Below the pieces are notes generated by a model. That model saw only the letters and a program-made list of their open reading frames with translations. It did not search any database and was not told the DNA's origin. A DNA stretch of 64,000 nucleotides. Origin: Vigna angularis (Eukaryota > Streptophyta > Magnoliopsida > Fabales > Fabaceae). Each line of letters begins with the position of its first letter. The stretch's first letter is position 1. The stretch lies in contig NC_068970.1 in assembly GCF_016808095.1 (NCBI RefSeq), forward strand, positions 26,208,501 to 26,272,500, in the 5' to 3' direction. The position numbers and the translations under genes are program-made. Below are positions 1-10,905 of this stretch, one piece after another.

Positions 1-426
1 GAATTGTTTAACAGTTAACAACTTTTCACAAACAAAATGACAATCAATTTTTATATGTTTAGTCCTCTCGTGAAACACTAGATTTGATGCAATGTGGAGA
101 ACAACTTAATTATCGCAATACATCTTCGTAGTATGGATGTCATAGAAGTTAAGTTCTTGAAGGAATTATTTCACCCATATAAGTTCACATGTTAGTGAAG
201 ACATTGCCTTATACTTGACTTCAGTTGTTGATCGAGCTACTACATTCTATTTCTTACTTTTCCATGAAATAATGTTTTCTCCTAGAAAAACACAATATCC
301 TATAGTAGATCGTCTATCAATAGGCGAGCCTGCCCAATTTGTATCACAATACCGAGATACATGAATTCTTTCTTTATCTTTATATAACAATCCTTGCTCA
401 GGAGCCATTTTTACATACCTTAGAAT
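1..426 (-). pseudogene. Copia retrotransposon RNase H region, C-terminal part (degenerate)
   Basis: Read on the minus strand, 429-247 encodes a stretch with the Copia RNase H signature DTNWAGSPIDRRSTIGYCVF followed by SWKSKK. The reading continues through 246-1 with recognisable but stop-broken text (KQNVVARSTTEVKYKAMS, then [14 protein letters not shown]), which is the usual end of a Ty1/Copia polyprotein. It is the downstream half of the reverse transcriptase fragment at 1834-2600; a CACTA element (427-1833) separates the two. No LTR is visible on the left because the window starts inside the element. In-frame stops show that it is dead. Confidence 0.88.
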
Positions 427-1833
427 CACTAGTGCAGAAAGGATTTTAGACGTCTGTTATTTTGGACTTTTAACGTCTGATCTATGTCCGACGTCTATAT
501 GGGTGACGTTAATGAGACGTTAGACCCTTTACGTCAGGCGTCTCTATAGACGTCAGACCTATATAGGTCACATGTCTATATAGACGTCTGATCTATACAG
601 GTTAGACGTCTTCGAGGTTGCTCCTGACTCATGGTGATTCGAGTTTACAACTTTATATTTTAGTTGAAGAGAATGTATTGTACATTTTTTTATTGGATGG
701 TTTTAAAAACGTAGTGGAGGGAATTGGAGGAGTACAAAACACAAGAAATCGCCGCCAAAGAACGTCGCCCAAAGACACGAGAATAATTGCACCAAAACCC
801 AACGAAAACGCATTTTAATCGGTTCAAATGAAAGATAATGCATCAAAGAGTGATGTAATCGGAGTAAAACTAATTTAAAACGGTGCAAAAGTAAGAAAAC
901 GAACCTGAAAAGCGTAACCCGTACAGAGAAAACGCGACGAAGATGATGAACAATGAGTGCGCGTAACGGTTGTCTCGCGTTCACAGTGTTTTAATGCCGA
1001 AATTTGGACGTCGGTTCCCCCAATAACAAACGTCTAAAGGGCTTTAGAAGTCGGAGTGGCGGGATCATACGTCTAAATGGAGTCAAAAAGTGACCTTTTA
1101 AATTTCTGGGTTTAGGGTTTAGACGTCGGTTCCCCCAAATAACAGACGTCTAAAGTGCTTTAGAAGTCGGAGTGGCGGGATCGGACGTCTAAATGAAGTC
1201 AAAAAGTGACTTTTTAAATTTCTGGGTTTAGGGTTTAGACGTCGGTTCCCCAAATTAACAGACGTCTAAAGTGTTTTAGAAGTCGGAGTGGCGGGATCAG
1301 ACGTCTAAATGAAGTCAAAAAGTGACTTTTCAAATTTCTGGGTTTAGGGTTTAGACGTCGGTTCGCCCAAATAATAGACGTCTAATGTGCTTTAGAAGTC
1401 GGAGTGGCAGGATCGGACGTCTGAATAGAGTCAAAAACTGACTTTTTAAATTTCTGGGTTTAGGGTTTAGACGTCGGTTTTCCAAATTAACAGACGTCTA
1501 AAGTGCTTTAGAAGTCGGAGTGGCAGGATCGGACATCTAAATGGAGTCAAAAAGTGACGTTTTAAATTTTTGGGTTTAGGATTTACACGTCGGTTCCCCC
1601 AATAACAGACATCTAAATAGAATAAAAAATTATTTTTTATTAACTTTTTCGTTTAGTTTTGGCGTCTATTCGGGGGAGCCGATGTATATGAGAATTTAGA
1701 CGTCGGGCCCCTCCATAGCCGACGTCTAAACAGTTGTTTTATTTACGAAAAATGTCACCCGTCATTTTTTACGTTGGATATTCAAGGGTCGGACGTCTAT
1801 AGGGTGACGTTAAAGGTCTTTTCTGCACTAGTG
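427..1833. mobile_element. Non-autonomous CACTA (DTC) DNA transposon nested in Copia
   Basis: The element begins CACTAGTGCAGAAA and ends with the inverted form TTTCTGCACTAGTG. Both sides carry the 3-bp target duplication AAT (424-426 and 1834-1836), as expected for CACTA elements. Length is 1,407 bp and no transposase is encoded. Subterminal regions are crowded with the palindrome GACGTC and its extensions AGACGTC/GACGTCTA in both orientations, a layout like the subterminal transposase-binding repeats of En/Spm elements (the role is inferred). The right half is a tandem array, listed separately. Short ORFs at 618-818 (+) and 703-984 (-) lie inside and resemble no known protein. Confidence 0.9.
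1006..1615. repeat. 116-bp tandem repeat array inside the CACTA element
   Basis: The phrase (A/G)(G/C)ACGTCGGTT recurs at 1006, 1121, 1237, 1353, 1469 and 1585. Spacings are 115, 116, 116, 116 and 116 bp. Each full unit carries a GACGTCTAAA segment, the phrase TTTAGAAGTCGGAGTGGC, a second GACGTCTAAA, GTCAAAAAGTGAC, and TTTCTGGGTTTAGGGTTTAG. Copies differ by scattered substitutions. The last copy is truncated. Confidence 0.92.
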
Positions 1834-2600
1834 AATGCGAATGAGAGCATTCTAATGGTCAACACATGGAGCCTGGATGAACTGACTAACCACTCCAACT
1901 ACAAAGGATAGATATGGCCTTGTAATAGTGAGATAAATGAGTTTTCCAACCAACCTCCTATACCTCTCTAGATCGGAAAATAATTCACCTTTTCCTGTCC
2001 TTAATTTTTGGTTTGGGTCCATGGGATTGTCTACGGGTTTGCAATCAATCATGTTTGCTTCTTGTAATATATCAAGAGCATACTTCCTTTAAGAGATTAC
2101 AACTTCATCTTTTGATTGCGCTACTTCAATGCCTAAGAAGTATTTGAGACTTCCAAGATCCTTAGTTTGAAAATGTCTACATAAGTACTCTTTTAGTTGA
2201 GATATTCCAACAACATCATTTCTTATAATGACAATATCATCAACATATAAGTAAACACATTTCCCAATAGAAAAATGACATTAATAAATTGAATGGTCTA
2301 CTTCACTATGTTTTAACCCAAATTTTTGAACAATGGAGCTAAACTTTCCGAACCAAGCACATGGTGATTACTTGAGGCCATATAGAGATCGATGCAATTT
2401 GCATACCATACCAGACTCCCTCTAAGCAACAAACGTAGGAGGTTGCTCCATATAAACTTCTTCCTCAAGATCACCATGTAGAAAAACATTCTTGATATCT
2501 AATTGATGAAGTGACTAGTAACGAATGGTTGTCATGACAAAGTGATGAATCAATATTTTCACTTCTTCACTTAGTTTCTTGTACCGGATTTAGTTAGAAA
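1834..2600 (-). pseudogene. Copia reverse transcriptase fragment (degenerate)
   Basis: Minus-strand translation gives, in order, [30 protein letters not shown], the catalytic box YVDDI (codons at about 2236-2247), SLKYFLGIEVAQSKDEV, YALDILQEAN, and then the open stretch 2052-1852 (DNPMDPNQKLRTGKGE, YRRLVGKLIYLTITRP). This is the Ty1/Copia reverse transcriptase in its usual order. Stops interrupt it at several points (after PPTFVA, after LYGLK and after EVVIS). The N-terminal gag, protease and integrase parts are absent upstream of about 2600. It continues into 1-426 across the CACTA insertion. Confidence 0.9.
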
Positions 2601-5581
2601 ATTATACTTAAATGTCCAATATTTGTTCAGTTTTACTATTTATGCTTAATTTGATCAATAATTCATATTTTAATTAATTTAGATTATCTTGACTTAATTA
2701 TTTTCATTCTTATTTTCATTACAAACTTTAAAATCATATTTTAAGACATAAAGAGAGCTTTCACGTCATCTCTACTTTTCATGTCAGCATTATATTTCAT
2801 TTTAATTTTTTTATTTCGTTTTTAGTGTATTTTAAAACCATATTTAGATTTCGGACCCATTTTTTGGACATTATATTTTGACTTACAGAGATAAAACGTT
2901 TGTTATAATTGATTAATATAAAGAACGAAACTTCGTAAAATATAAAAGAAATAACTTTGCAACAAATATAAAATGCAAATTTCTCTATTATTTACGACAA
3001 AGAGGTGCTCGAAAAAGGTATAAAATTCAGTGTACAAACCGTATTTATTTTAACTTTTGCAGTAATTATTTAATTTATCATTTTGTATTTCAAGTGCATT
3101 TTTCTCTATTTTTTTGCAATTAAATAAGTATTTCTTAATTAAATATGTTGTATTTTTTAATTAAAGAAAAATATGATTTTTTGTTAATCAAAGAAAATAG
3201 AAAAAATATTTTTAAATATAAAAATTCAAAATTCTCTCCCTAACACTCTTTATGTACTTTTCAATTCATGATTTAGATTCTTTTTCTCAGTCATCAAACA
3301 ACAAGTGTCATAATGGTTATTTATTTCAAGAATAAGATTCACCTATTTTCTTTTTCAATATTTAATATATCATCATGCATTACAGCGAATCAGTAAGAAT
3401 AGTTTGGTCCAGTCAAATGATGATAAGTTATTTTAATATGATATTCTAAACTATTTTGTATCTTTTGTCAAAACAAATAAAGAACCATCAATTGCATCTT
3501 GGTTTTAATATAAGTCAAGAATAATCTGCTTTAGGAAGGAGAAGGCTACCAAAGGTGGAACATATGTTCATGGAGATTCCAACACGTGTACTTTCTTTTT
3601 CTTTCAATTTTCATACTCTATATATATATATTAATTACAATATTATTTATGTAATCTCTCCAAATTACTTAAAAGTAAATCTATATGAGTTTTTTCACAA
3701 GCTTTTATGTATCCATATAATGTAAATACATGGAAGATGCTGAATAGTAAGTAAAATTTAGTAAGCCATGGATTCAAATATTTCCACGTAGCAATTGATA
3801 CTTTGTCAAAGAAAACGTAGTTGACCAGCAGATGCTCAATGGTTAGTTGAGAATTTTTATCTTTTAATTGAATAGAGTATGCTTAATTAATTTAAAATTC
3901 AATAATGTTTATTTTTGTTATTATTTCAAAGTATTTACAAAACTAATATATTTCATTGTACTAGTTTTATGCATGAGAAAGCCCTTTATATAAACTAAAG
4001 GAAGAGAGGACAAATAATAAAATATATTTAAATTAAGGTAAAATTATTATTTTTATTTAAATAATAATTAATTTTAATAAGAAAAACAATTAATCATTAT
4101 AATGATAAATTTATATATTAATTAATTTATAACTAAAATAGTTTTTAAATTGATTTCTAAATCAATTTTAGAAACCAATTCGTTATAGTAATTAATTTAA
4201 CAATTATTTTAATTATTAATAATTTTTAGTTTATAAATTAATAATTATTAATATTTAAATTACCTAATAAATTATTTTTTTTATAAAATTAATTATATTT
4301 AAAGATTTTTTTTAATGATTAAAGCAATGTCAGAATGATATATGATAGCTATAAGAAAGAGGTTATTTTATTTGACAATAGTTGAATCGTAGTTTAATAA
4401 GCTCAACATTTAATAAAATAAAAACTAATTTCATTACTTTTTTATTACACAACTTATTAGCTTTGATGATGATTTTCAAATACAAGTACTTTTCGTTGAG
4501 CATGATAGAACCATTGCGTGTAATAACAATTATTACATCTAATGAAACTTTTCCTTTTAATATTAAATATAATTACACTTTTAGGATTCAAACTTAATAT
4601 CACTTATTAAATTAAAATAATTTCGTGCTAGTTGAATAGTATTTTACCAATCTAGAATTAACAAAAATAATGTCACAAGTTTTTGTGATAAAAAATAAAC
4701 ACAAACGACCAAAATAAAAGGGGGATTATTAGAGAAAAACTTAAAAAGAAAAACAAATCGAGACATCAAATGAAAATAAAGGATGTAAAGAATGATTTGA
4801 CTTTATTTTATTTTAACATATGATGTAATATTTAAAAAATAAATATGACTTTACAATTAAAATTTATCAAGATAATATCATAGATTTTCTATGTGTCACT
4901 CAAAACCTAAGATGTTCTTAAGTATTATGTTAAAATCCATATTCCACATGGTCATATTTTTTTCTGCATTCTTAACTATCATAGTTTCAATGATGTATCA
5001 GAAATTTATCCATAATTATTGAGTTGCGACCACGTGGATGAAAGTAGGTCTTACCTGTGTTTGTTTATTTTTTTTACTTTTTATTTTTTCTATCAAAATT
5101 TGAAGTTAGCAAAATATTATTGAACAGTCTCCTCTTTGATATTTTGATTTTGGATGAAACCTTCAACTATTAAGTATCCTTTGATATGCAAGTGTTCCAA
5201 TTTTACGGCAAGATGATTAAAATATAATATAAGGAAAAATATTGTTGAAATAATACTTGAGAATTATACTTTATATTTTCCTTATGCATACCTTTCATTC
5301 ACTTTTATCCAACTCACTTCCATGAAGCATTTCAAATGCTAGTAAAGGTAACAACAAAGTGCTTCAGATTTTTTTTCTAGTATGCGCTTAATTTTAACAA
5401 AAATATATTTCATAAAGGTGAACATTAAGAAAATATGAGAGATAAAATATGTAATTCGATTAGAATTAGATATTTGGATAAAAATTCGTGAACTATTATT
5501 TACTTAAATAACAAGTCATGTATGTGTGAATTTGAAATTTTTAAAAATTTTTAATATGATCTTTTTATACTGACCTATACA
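2601..5581. other. AT-rich intergenic DNA, no gene recognised
   Basis: This stretch is strongly AT-rich and full of short homopolymers and stops in all frames. The only longer ORF (4382-4597, +) has no recognisable motif. An AT-rich block of loosely repeated phrases such as AATTAATTTATAA at 4020-4300 resembles blocks near 7.86-8.06 kb and 8.82-8.99 kb and may be old repeat debris. Confidence 0.6.
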
Positions 5582-5930
5582 CACTAGTGCAGTAAAAGGA
5601 AACGACACCGGTTATTTTCGTCTATACGCAGCGGTTCGTGAACCTAGGTATATATAGACGAAGTAAAAAGAGGTGGTCTTTTTGCCTCGGTTATGAACCG
5701 AGACAGTATGTGGGGCTCTTTTACCTCGATTGGATTCGAACCGAGGCGGTAGATGCTTTTTAAAAAAAAATGGGAACTTTTGGCTATTCAGAAAAAGGCA
5801 ATTGACGATGAAGTCGCCCTAGTAGATGTCGGGGACGACGGTGGGGAGGAAAATCTGTTGGCTACGATAGGAGGCGTGGAGGTAGAGTGCATGTTAGTAG
5901 ACACCTTTAAACTTTAGATATTAAGAAATG
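5582..5930. mobile_element. Left end of a truncated CACTA element
   Basis: It starts CACTAGTGCAGTAAAAGG, then ACGACACCGGTTA, and carries inverted subterminal motifs of the type CCTCGGTT...AACCGAGG. These are the same terminus and motif set as the element at 6391. No matching right end is found before the microsatellite at 5985. The inner portion (about 5770-5919) is open in one frame, reading ELLAIQKKAIDDEVALVDV and then LLATIGGVEVECMLVDTFKL before a stop. This could be transposon coding or a captured exon, and I do not recognise it. Confidence 0.65.
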
Positions 5931-5983
5931 AATATGATTTGCAAAAATTAAAATCCCTTTAAAGTACAACCTATACATATGTG

Positions 5984-5984
<1 letters not shown>

Positions 5985-6062
<78 letters not shown>
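5985..6062. repeat. (TA)n microsatellite, about 39 units
   Basis: An uninterrupted TA dinucleotide run of 78 bp lies between two CACTA left ends. It is expected to be highly length-polymorphic. Confidence 0.97.
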
Positions 6063-6065
<3 letters not shown>

Positions 6066-6390
6066 ATATGAATTAAACACACTTGATTGCTCTCACCGTT
6101 CGATTATAATTTTTTTAATATAATTTATTTAAGCAAAACTTCCTCTTGAGCACAAATATTTCAATTGTTCCTCTTTCTTCAAATTCAATATAGTCTATTT
6201 TAGTTGAAGGATATTTAATTTGACATAGGAAAGGTTATAGAAGAATTTTCCAGCATGTGATGTCATTATCTTGATTCAAATACTAAGTTTATTGTTTAAG
6301 TATCGATTATGCATTTAATATTTTTTTTATTTAAGTTCATTTGTTTATGTTATCATTGATATATATAATCGATATTTAAGCAGTAACTAT

Positions 6391-7644
6391 CACTAGTGCA
6401 GAAAGAGGATACGACACCGGTTAATTTCACTCATAGGCTTCGGTTTTTGAACCGAGACATATTCAGACGAGGCAAAAAGTGATAGCCTTTTTGCCTCGGT
6501 TCTAAACCGTGTCATTTTGTTTGTCTCTACGGCCTCGGTTAGAACCTAAACCGAGGTAGTAGGATATTTTTTTTTCTTTAGCCTGTTTTGTTTCTGATTT
6601 CAATTTCAAATTTCAATTTCAAATTTTAATTTCAAACCCCAAACTGAAAAACGAACTAAAAACGAACTGAAAAACGTTAAAAATGAACAAGAACTCAGAT
6701 AACAAAATGAATAATCAGAGGAGATAACCACCAAACTCAACAAACTCAGATAACACAACTGGAACCCCAAAATTAGATGAATAACTGAAACCCTAAATTG
6801 CAAAAACAAGAACAAAATCCCAAATCTGAAAATGAAATTTCAGAAACCCTAAAATGCCAAATCGATTTACTCCGCTGCCGCCTTCCTCGCAACGCGCCAC
6901 CACCTTCCTCGCCGCGCCTTGCCGCGCCTCGCATCGCTGCGCCTCGCATCGCTGCGCCTCGCATCGCCGCGCCTCGCATCGTCGCGCCTCACCTCGCCGC
7001 GCCTCGCATCGTCGCGCCTCACCTCGCCGCGCCTCGCATCGTCGCGCCTCGCCTCGCCGCTATCAGACGCGACCTCGCCGCTATCAGTCGCGCCTCGCCG
7101 CGTCTCTCCACGTCTTCGCTGGCCACTCACCTCCATCACAACACTCTGCTCGTCCACGTTCAAGGGAAGAAGAGAAAGGGAAGAAGCGTGGCTGCTGGGG
7201 CGCGTTGAAGAGAAAGAGGAGGATCTGAGGGATCTGGTGCGAGGGAAAGAAAGGGATCTGGTGCGGTGCGCGTTAAGGGAAAGAAGCTTCACCCTTAATT
7301 AGGTCTAGGCCCACTTGGTAATACCGCAGAGGATCTGGGCCTATACGGCCTCGGTTCTTTAATTTAACCGGTGCCTATTGATATTGATTTAACTGATTTG
7401 ACGAGTTGCAGATTTTTATGCTTCGATTCTGCGTGCAACCGAAGCAGTATTATTTTTTCTGACCATGTTTAGGCACCGGTTGCCTTTGAAACCGAGGTAG
7501 TAGAGTTGTTCTGCACCGGTCTTCTTTGAACCGAGGCCTATAAAGTCTCTTTAATTACGAAACTGCCACCGCGTCTGAATAGGCAGCGGTTTGGTGTAAA
7601 CAGAGATCTAATGTGCGAGTTTAAAAACACATTTTGTACTAGTA
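6391..7644. mobile_element. Non-autonomous CACTA element with GC-rich core
   Basis: The left end is CACTAGTGCAGAAAGAGG followed by ACGACACCGGTTA, like 5582. The right end reads CATTTTGTACTAGTA, a decayed inverted copy (the final G has become A). Subterminal copies of CACCGGTT, CCTCGGTT and AACCGAGG occur at both ends (6410-6560 and 7340-7600). Flanking trinucleotides are TAT and TAA, so the target duplication is imperfect. The element is about 1,254 bp and has no transposase. The core (about 6870-7290) is strikingly GC-rich against the AT-rich surroundings. Confidence 0.75.
6910..7060. repeat. 15-bp GC-rich minisatellite
   Basis: About nine to ten tandem copies of a 15-bp unit close to GCGCCTCGCATCGCT are present, with variants GCGCCTCACCTCGCC and GCGCCTCGCATCGTC alternating in a 30-bp higher-order pattern near the right side. 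Because the period is a multiple of three and the repeat lacks stop triplets, several frames on both strands stay open (6798-7208, 6854-7228 and 6919-7302 on +; 6867-7292 on -). The open frames therefore do not by themselves indicate coding. Confidence 0.93.
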
Positions 7645-10290
7645 TAATGTAGAATTTACACTTATAAACACTTTATTCATTTACATATTAAAATTTCATT
7701 TTAATTTACATTTTAAGAAGTCATCACGTGCTAATAGAAAAAAGTGTAGTGTTGTTTAACATACTTAAATAGTGAATATCTATTTACTGAAAAGGGAGAT
7801 CATTATATTTTTTTTCAACTGAAGCAATTATTACTTAAATAAAATTATTAAATAATAACTAGTTTTAGAGATAAAAACTATTAATTTAAATATTAATTTT
7901 TAAATTATATCTAAAATAATTTTTATTATAAATAAAAAATTATAATTGTTGTGTAAATTAGAATTTAAATTGTTCTATATTATTAGATATTAAGATTTTG
8001 ACTACAAAATAATTAGTGTCTAAATTAATCTTTAACAATAAATTATAGATTAATTTAAATTTTAATTACTTGTTAACGTTAAATATCAATTTAAATTCAC
8101 TAATAAAAAAATCAGTTTTATGTTATTTTACATCGGTTGTAGGTTATGTTTAATTATAAAAAACGTAAATTTATGGTTGACTTAATAAATAGACATAAAT
8201 TTAAGTACGTTGCATTAATAACATAAATAAATTTACTTGATCAAATTTGTGTTTTCTTTTTCTTCTCATTCTTTTTTTTTTTCTCGCTCTTCATGTTCTT
8301 CTTGTCTTTCTTCTTCTTTTTTTACTACTTTTTTTTCTTCTTCTTTTTATCTAATAAATCTAAAATTAATCAAACATCTAATATAAACAAAAAAAAAATC
8401 ATAAAATTCACGTTCAAGACAAACAAAGAGGACATTATGCATATCAATGATTAAGTTCTCCAACAACAATCACACACATCAACAAAGCAAAAAGGATAAC
8501 AAACTAACCTCAATTCAAAAAAATATTCATAGAGAAATATGTGTTCCGGTGAATCGCATACGAGAATAGCTAAAAATGTAAGTTTTGATCACCTATGAAA
8601 GTCTTAACTCACAAAATGATTATCATTATCAGGAGGAAGCTTCATGCAAGAGAGAAAGTGATAAGAAAATCGTAAGTTCTTCTTAAAAACATTTATGTCT
8701 AATCTATAAGTATAAGAAGTAAAACCTCTTTTTTTTTTATGTTTAACGCTTATAAGTCAGACATAAATATCGATCATTTAATTATAAAAATGTTATCATT
8801 CATTGATACAATAAGTTATTTTTGTGTTAATGATTTTAATTCACAAATTAATTATAATTTTTATCAATTTTAAATAGTAATATTTATTAGTTTATAAATT
8901 ATTATTTAAATTTGTTACTATAGTAATTAATTATGTTTTTTTTCTCTAAAATTAATTACTATTTAATAATTTTTTCATATATCTTTTCGTCAATTAATCA
9001 TCGAATTGACTTCTAATTATGCAACTTATTTAGCAGTTTGCTTAGCAATTACTCTGGTCTAAGTTAATTATCATCCAGTCAACAACAAATAATATTTAGG
9101 TAACTATTTTGGAACCAAATTTGAAAAATAAAAACGTGGAGTCATAAAGAATAATCTTTAAAACGATATTGGAGAATCTTTCACGCAGAGAATAAAGATA
9201 AATGGTGACAAGGTGTCTAATCCTTTAGTGGTCCCAAAATAGCCTAATTTCTCTCATTCAATCACAAAATTATATAACCTTGGAGTGTTTTTGACGTAGG
9301 AAAACAACATGTTATATACTATTTAATATCTTCCATTTCAATCTTAATGTTAAAAACTATTGTAAAAGTAAAATAATAATAATTTATATAAGTGATATAC
9401 TCATTCAAAGTATAAAGCAAAAACACTAGAATCTCTCAAATCAAACTACAAGAGACCATAGACCTCTAAAGCAAAAAGTTTTTTTTATTTATTCTACTTA
9501 CACATGAGAGATTATGGCATTCCATAAAGTTTTATTCCATAGATTTGATTCTTATCTACTTCCATTCCTTAAACCCTAGTTTTGATTTTCAAACAAGAAG
9601 TCATCTCATGATCAATCCACCAAGATATTTTCAGAAATTAGTCTGCCATTGATTGATGACTTTGGTAAGTTGCAATGGACAATTTTGTACCTTCACGATG
9701 ATATTTTAGATGCCACCAGAAAAGAAAAAGAAATATAAGCATTTGGCTTATACTTAAAAATCAAATTGCCCACTATTTTTTTTCATATTAAATTTGTGAA
9801 GAACCAATCTCTATGTTTCATCGAGTACTCTCGCATTATTTAAGAATGAAGATAAAAAATAATTTTAGTATATTTTATTTTCTAACATTTCAAAACGTTT
9901 ATTATGATGAAACTAGGTCCCACTTCAAATTGACCCTAATGATACTATTTGACGGTTATAATAATTCTTTTATTAAAAAAATAAAATTTAAAAGATTGAA
10001 TTGAGTTTTACCAAGTCAAACAATGGGTGTAGTTTGAAGTTTTAGATTCTAAGATGAAAACAGAAGTTGTGGTGATTTAAAGTAACTAATGAAAAGGGTT
10101 AAAAAGATACAGAAGTTTTAATAGCAATAAGATTTGTATCTACCTATTCTATGAAATGGGAATATTTAGAATTTTGAGAAGACAAAAGAGTGTTTAATTT
10201 GGGAAAAAGAATCTTACAGAAGTTAGATGGGCCTAGGGTTTTGAACTAATTTCCTTTTCAGCGTGTACAATTCGTACAAATTATGGGAAA
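7645..10290. other. AT-rich intergenic DNA
   Basis: No protein-coding signal is recognised. A possible inverted-repeat element lies at about 8150-8790 (listed separately). A CT-rich tract lies at 8255-8345. The ORF 9813-10004 (+) has low-complexity composition and no motif. Confidence 0.6.
8150..8790. mobile_element. Possible MITE-like inverted-repeat element
   Basis: The left side (about 8150-8200) contains TTTATGGTTGACTTA followed by AGACATAAA. The right side, read as reverse complement from about 8790, contains TTTATGTCTGACTTA followed by AAACATAAA. The two arms look like imperfect inverted repeats of about 50 bp around a 640-bp core. I cannot define a target duplication, and AT-rich sequence makes chance similarity possible. 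Confidence 0.3.
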
Positions 10291-10905
10291 CGTTTGCATA
10301 TTAAACTATTTTCTTTTTGCAGAGAAATGGAAGTTTTAGAAAGATGGTGGTGTTGTGGAATCCTAATCTATATCTCCCAGGCTGGCCAGATACCTCTAAA
10401 ACAAAATCATATGGCACGTCAGGAGCACGCGCTAGGGCGTGTTTGGTTTGGCCAATCTCAACACGGTTCTAGAGATAAGGAATCCAATTGTGCAATGGAC
10501 CCGCTTTCGATATTGCCTCAGATTACGTCTGGAACATTGCACAGAACAGAAAGATGCCTTTTTTCCTTTTTTGTTTCTGTTTTTCTTTCTCTATTACTTT
10601 TTTATTATTGAAAAGGATAACTTTTTACGACCGTTAGATTCCAGTTATCTTCAACAGAATTTAGAATCTCTCTTCTTTTACAAAATCTTTTTTTTTCTCT
10701 TGCGATTTCGTTTAAGATTTACACTTTTATTATCATTATTATAATTAGTGTTAATGGCTTAATATAATAATGTTGATTGAATTTGATAATAATATCTTAT
10801 TCTTATCTTAACCATGCAGTTTGAGTGGTTCCCTCCGGTTCCCCGCATCACTGTCGGAGATGCTTACAATGAAAGAATTCAAATGTACAAACACGTCAAT
10901 TTTTA
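10291..10905 (+). other. Unrecognised higher-complexity patch, possible gene relic
   Basis: Between AT-rich flanks, 10320-10550 and 10819-10905 have coding-like composition. An acceptor-like TTTTTGCAG ends at 10320. One frame reads MARQEHALGRVWFGQSQHG. Another frame shows LWNPNLYLPGWPDTSKTKSY. At 10819-10905 a frame reads FEWFPPVPRITVGDAYNER before a stop. No single frame stays open and I recognise no family. It could be a decayed gene, a non-coding transcript, or chance. Confidence 0.25.

Noticed and set aside
6773..7302. Overlapping Arg/Ala/Ser-rich ORFs on both strands
   Set aside because: They result from a stop-free 15-bp GC-rich repeat and have no domain.
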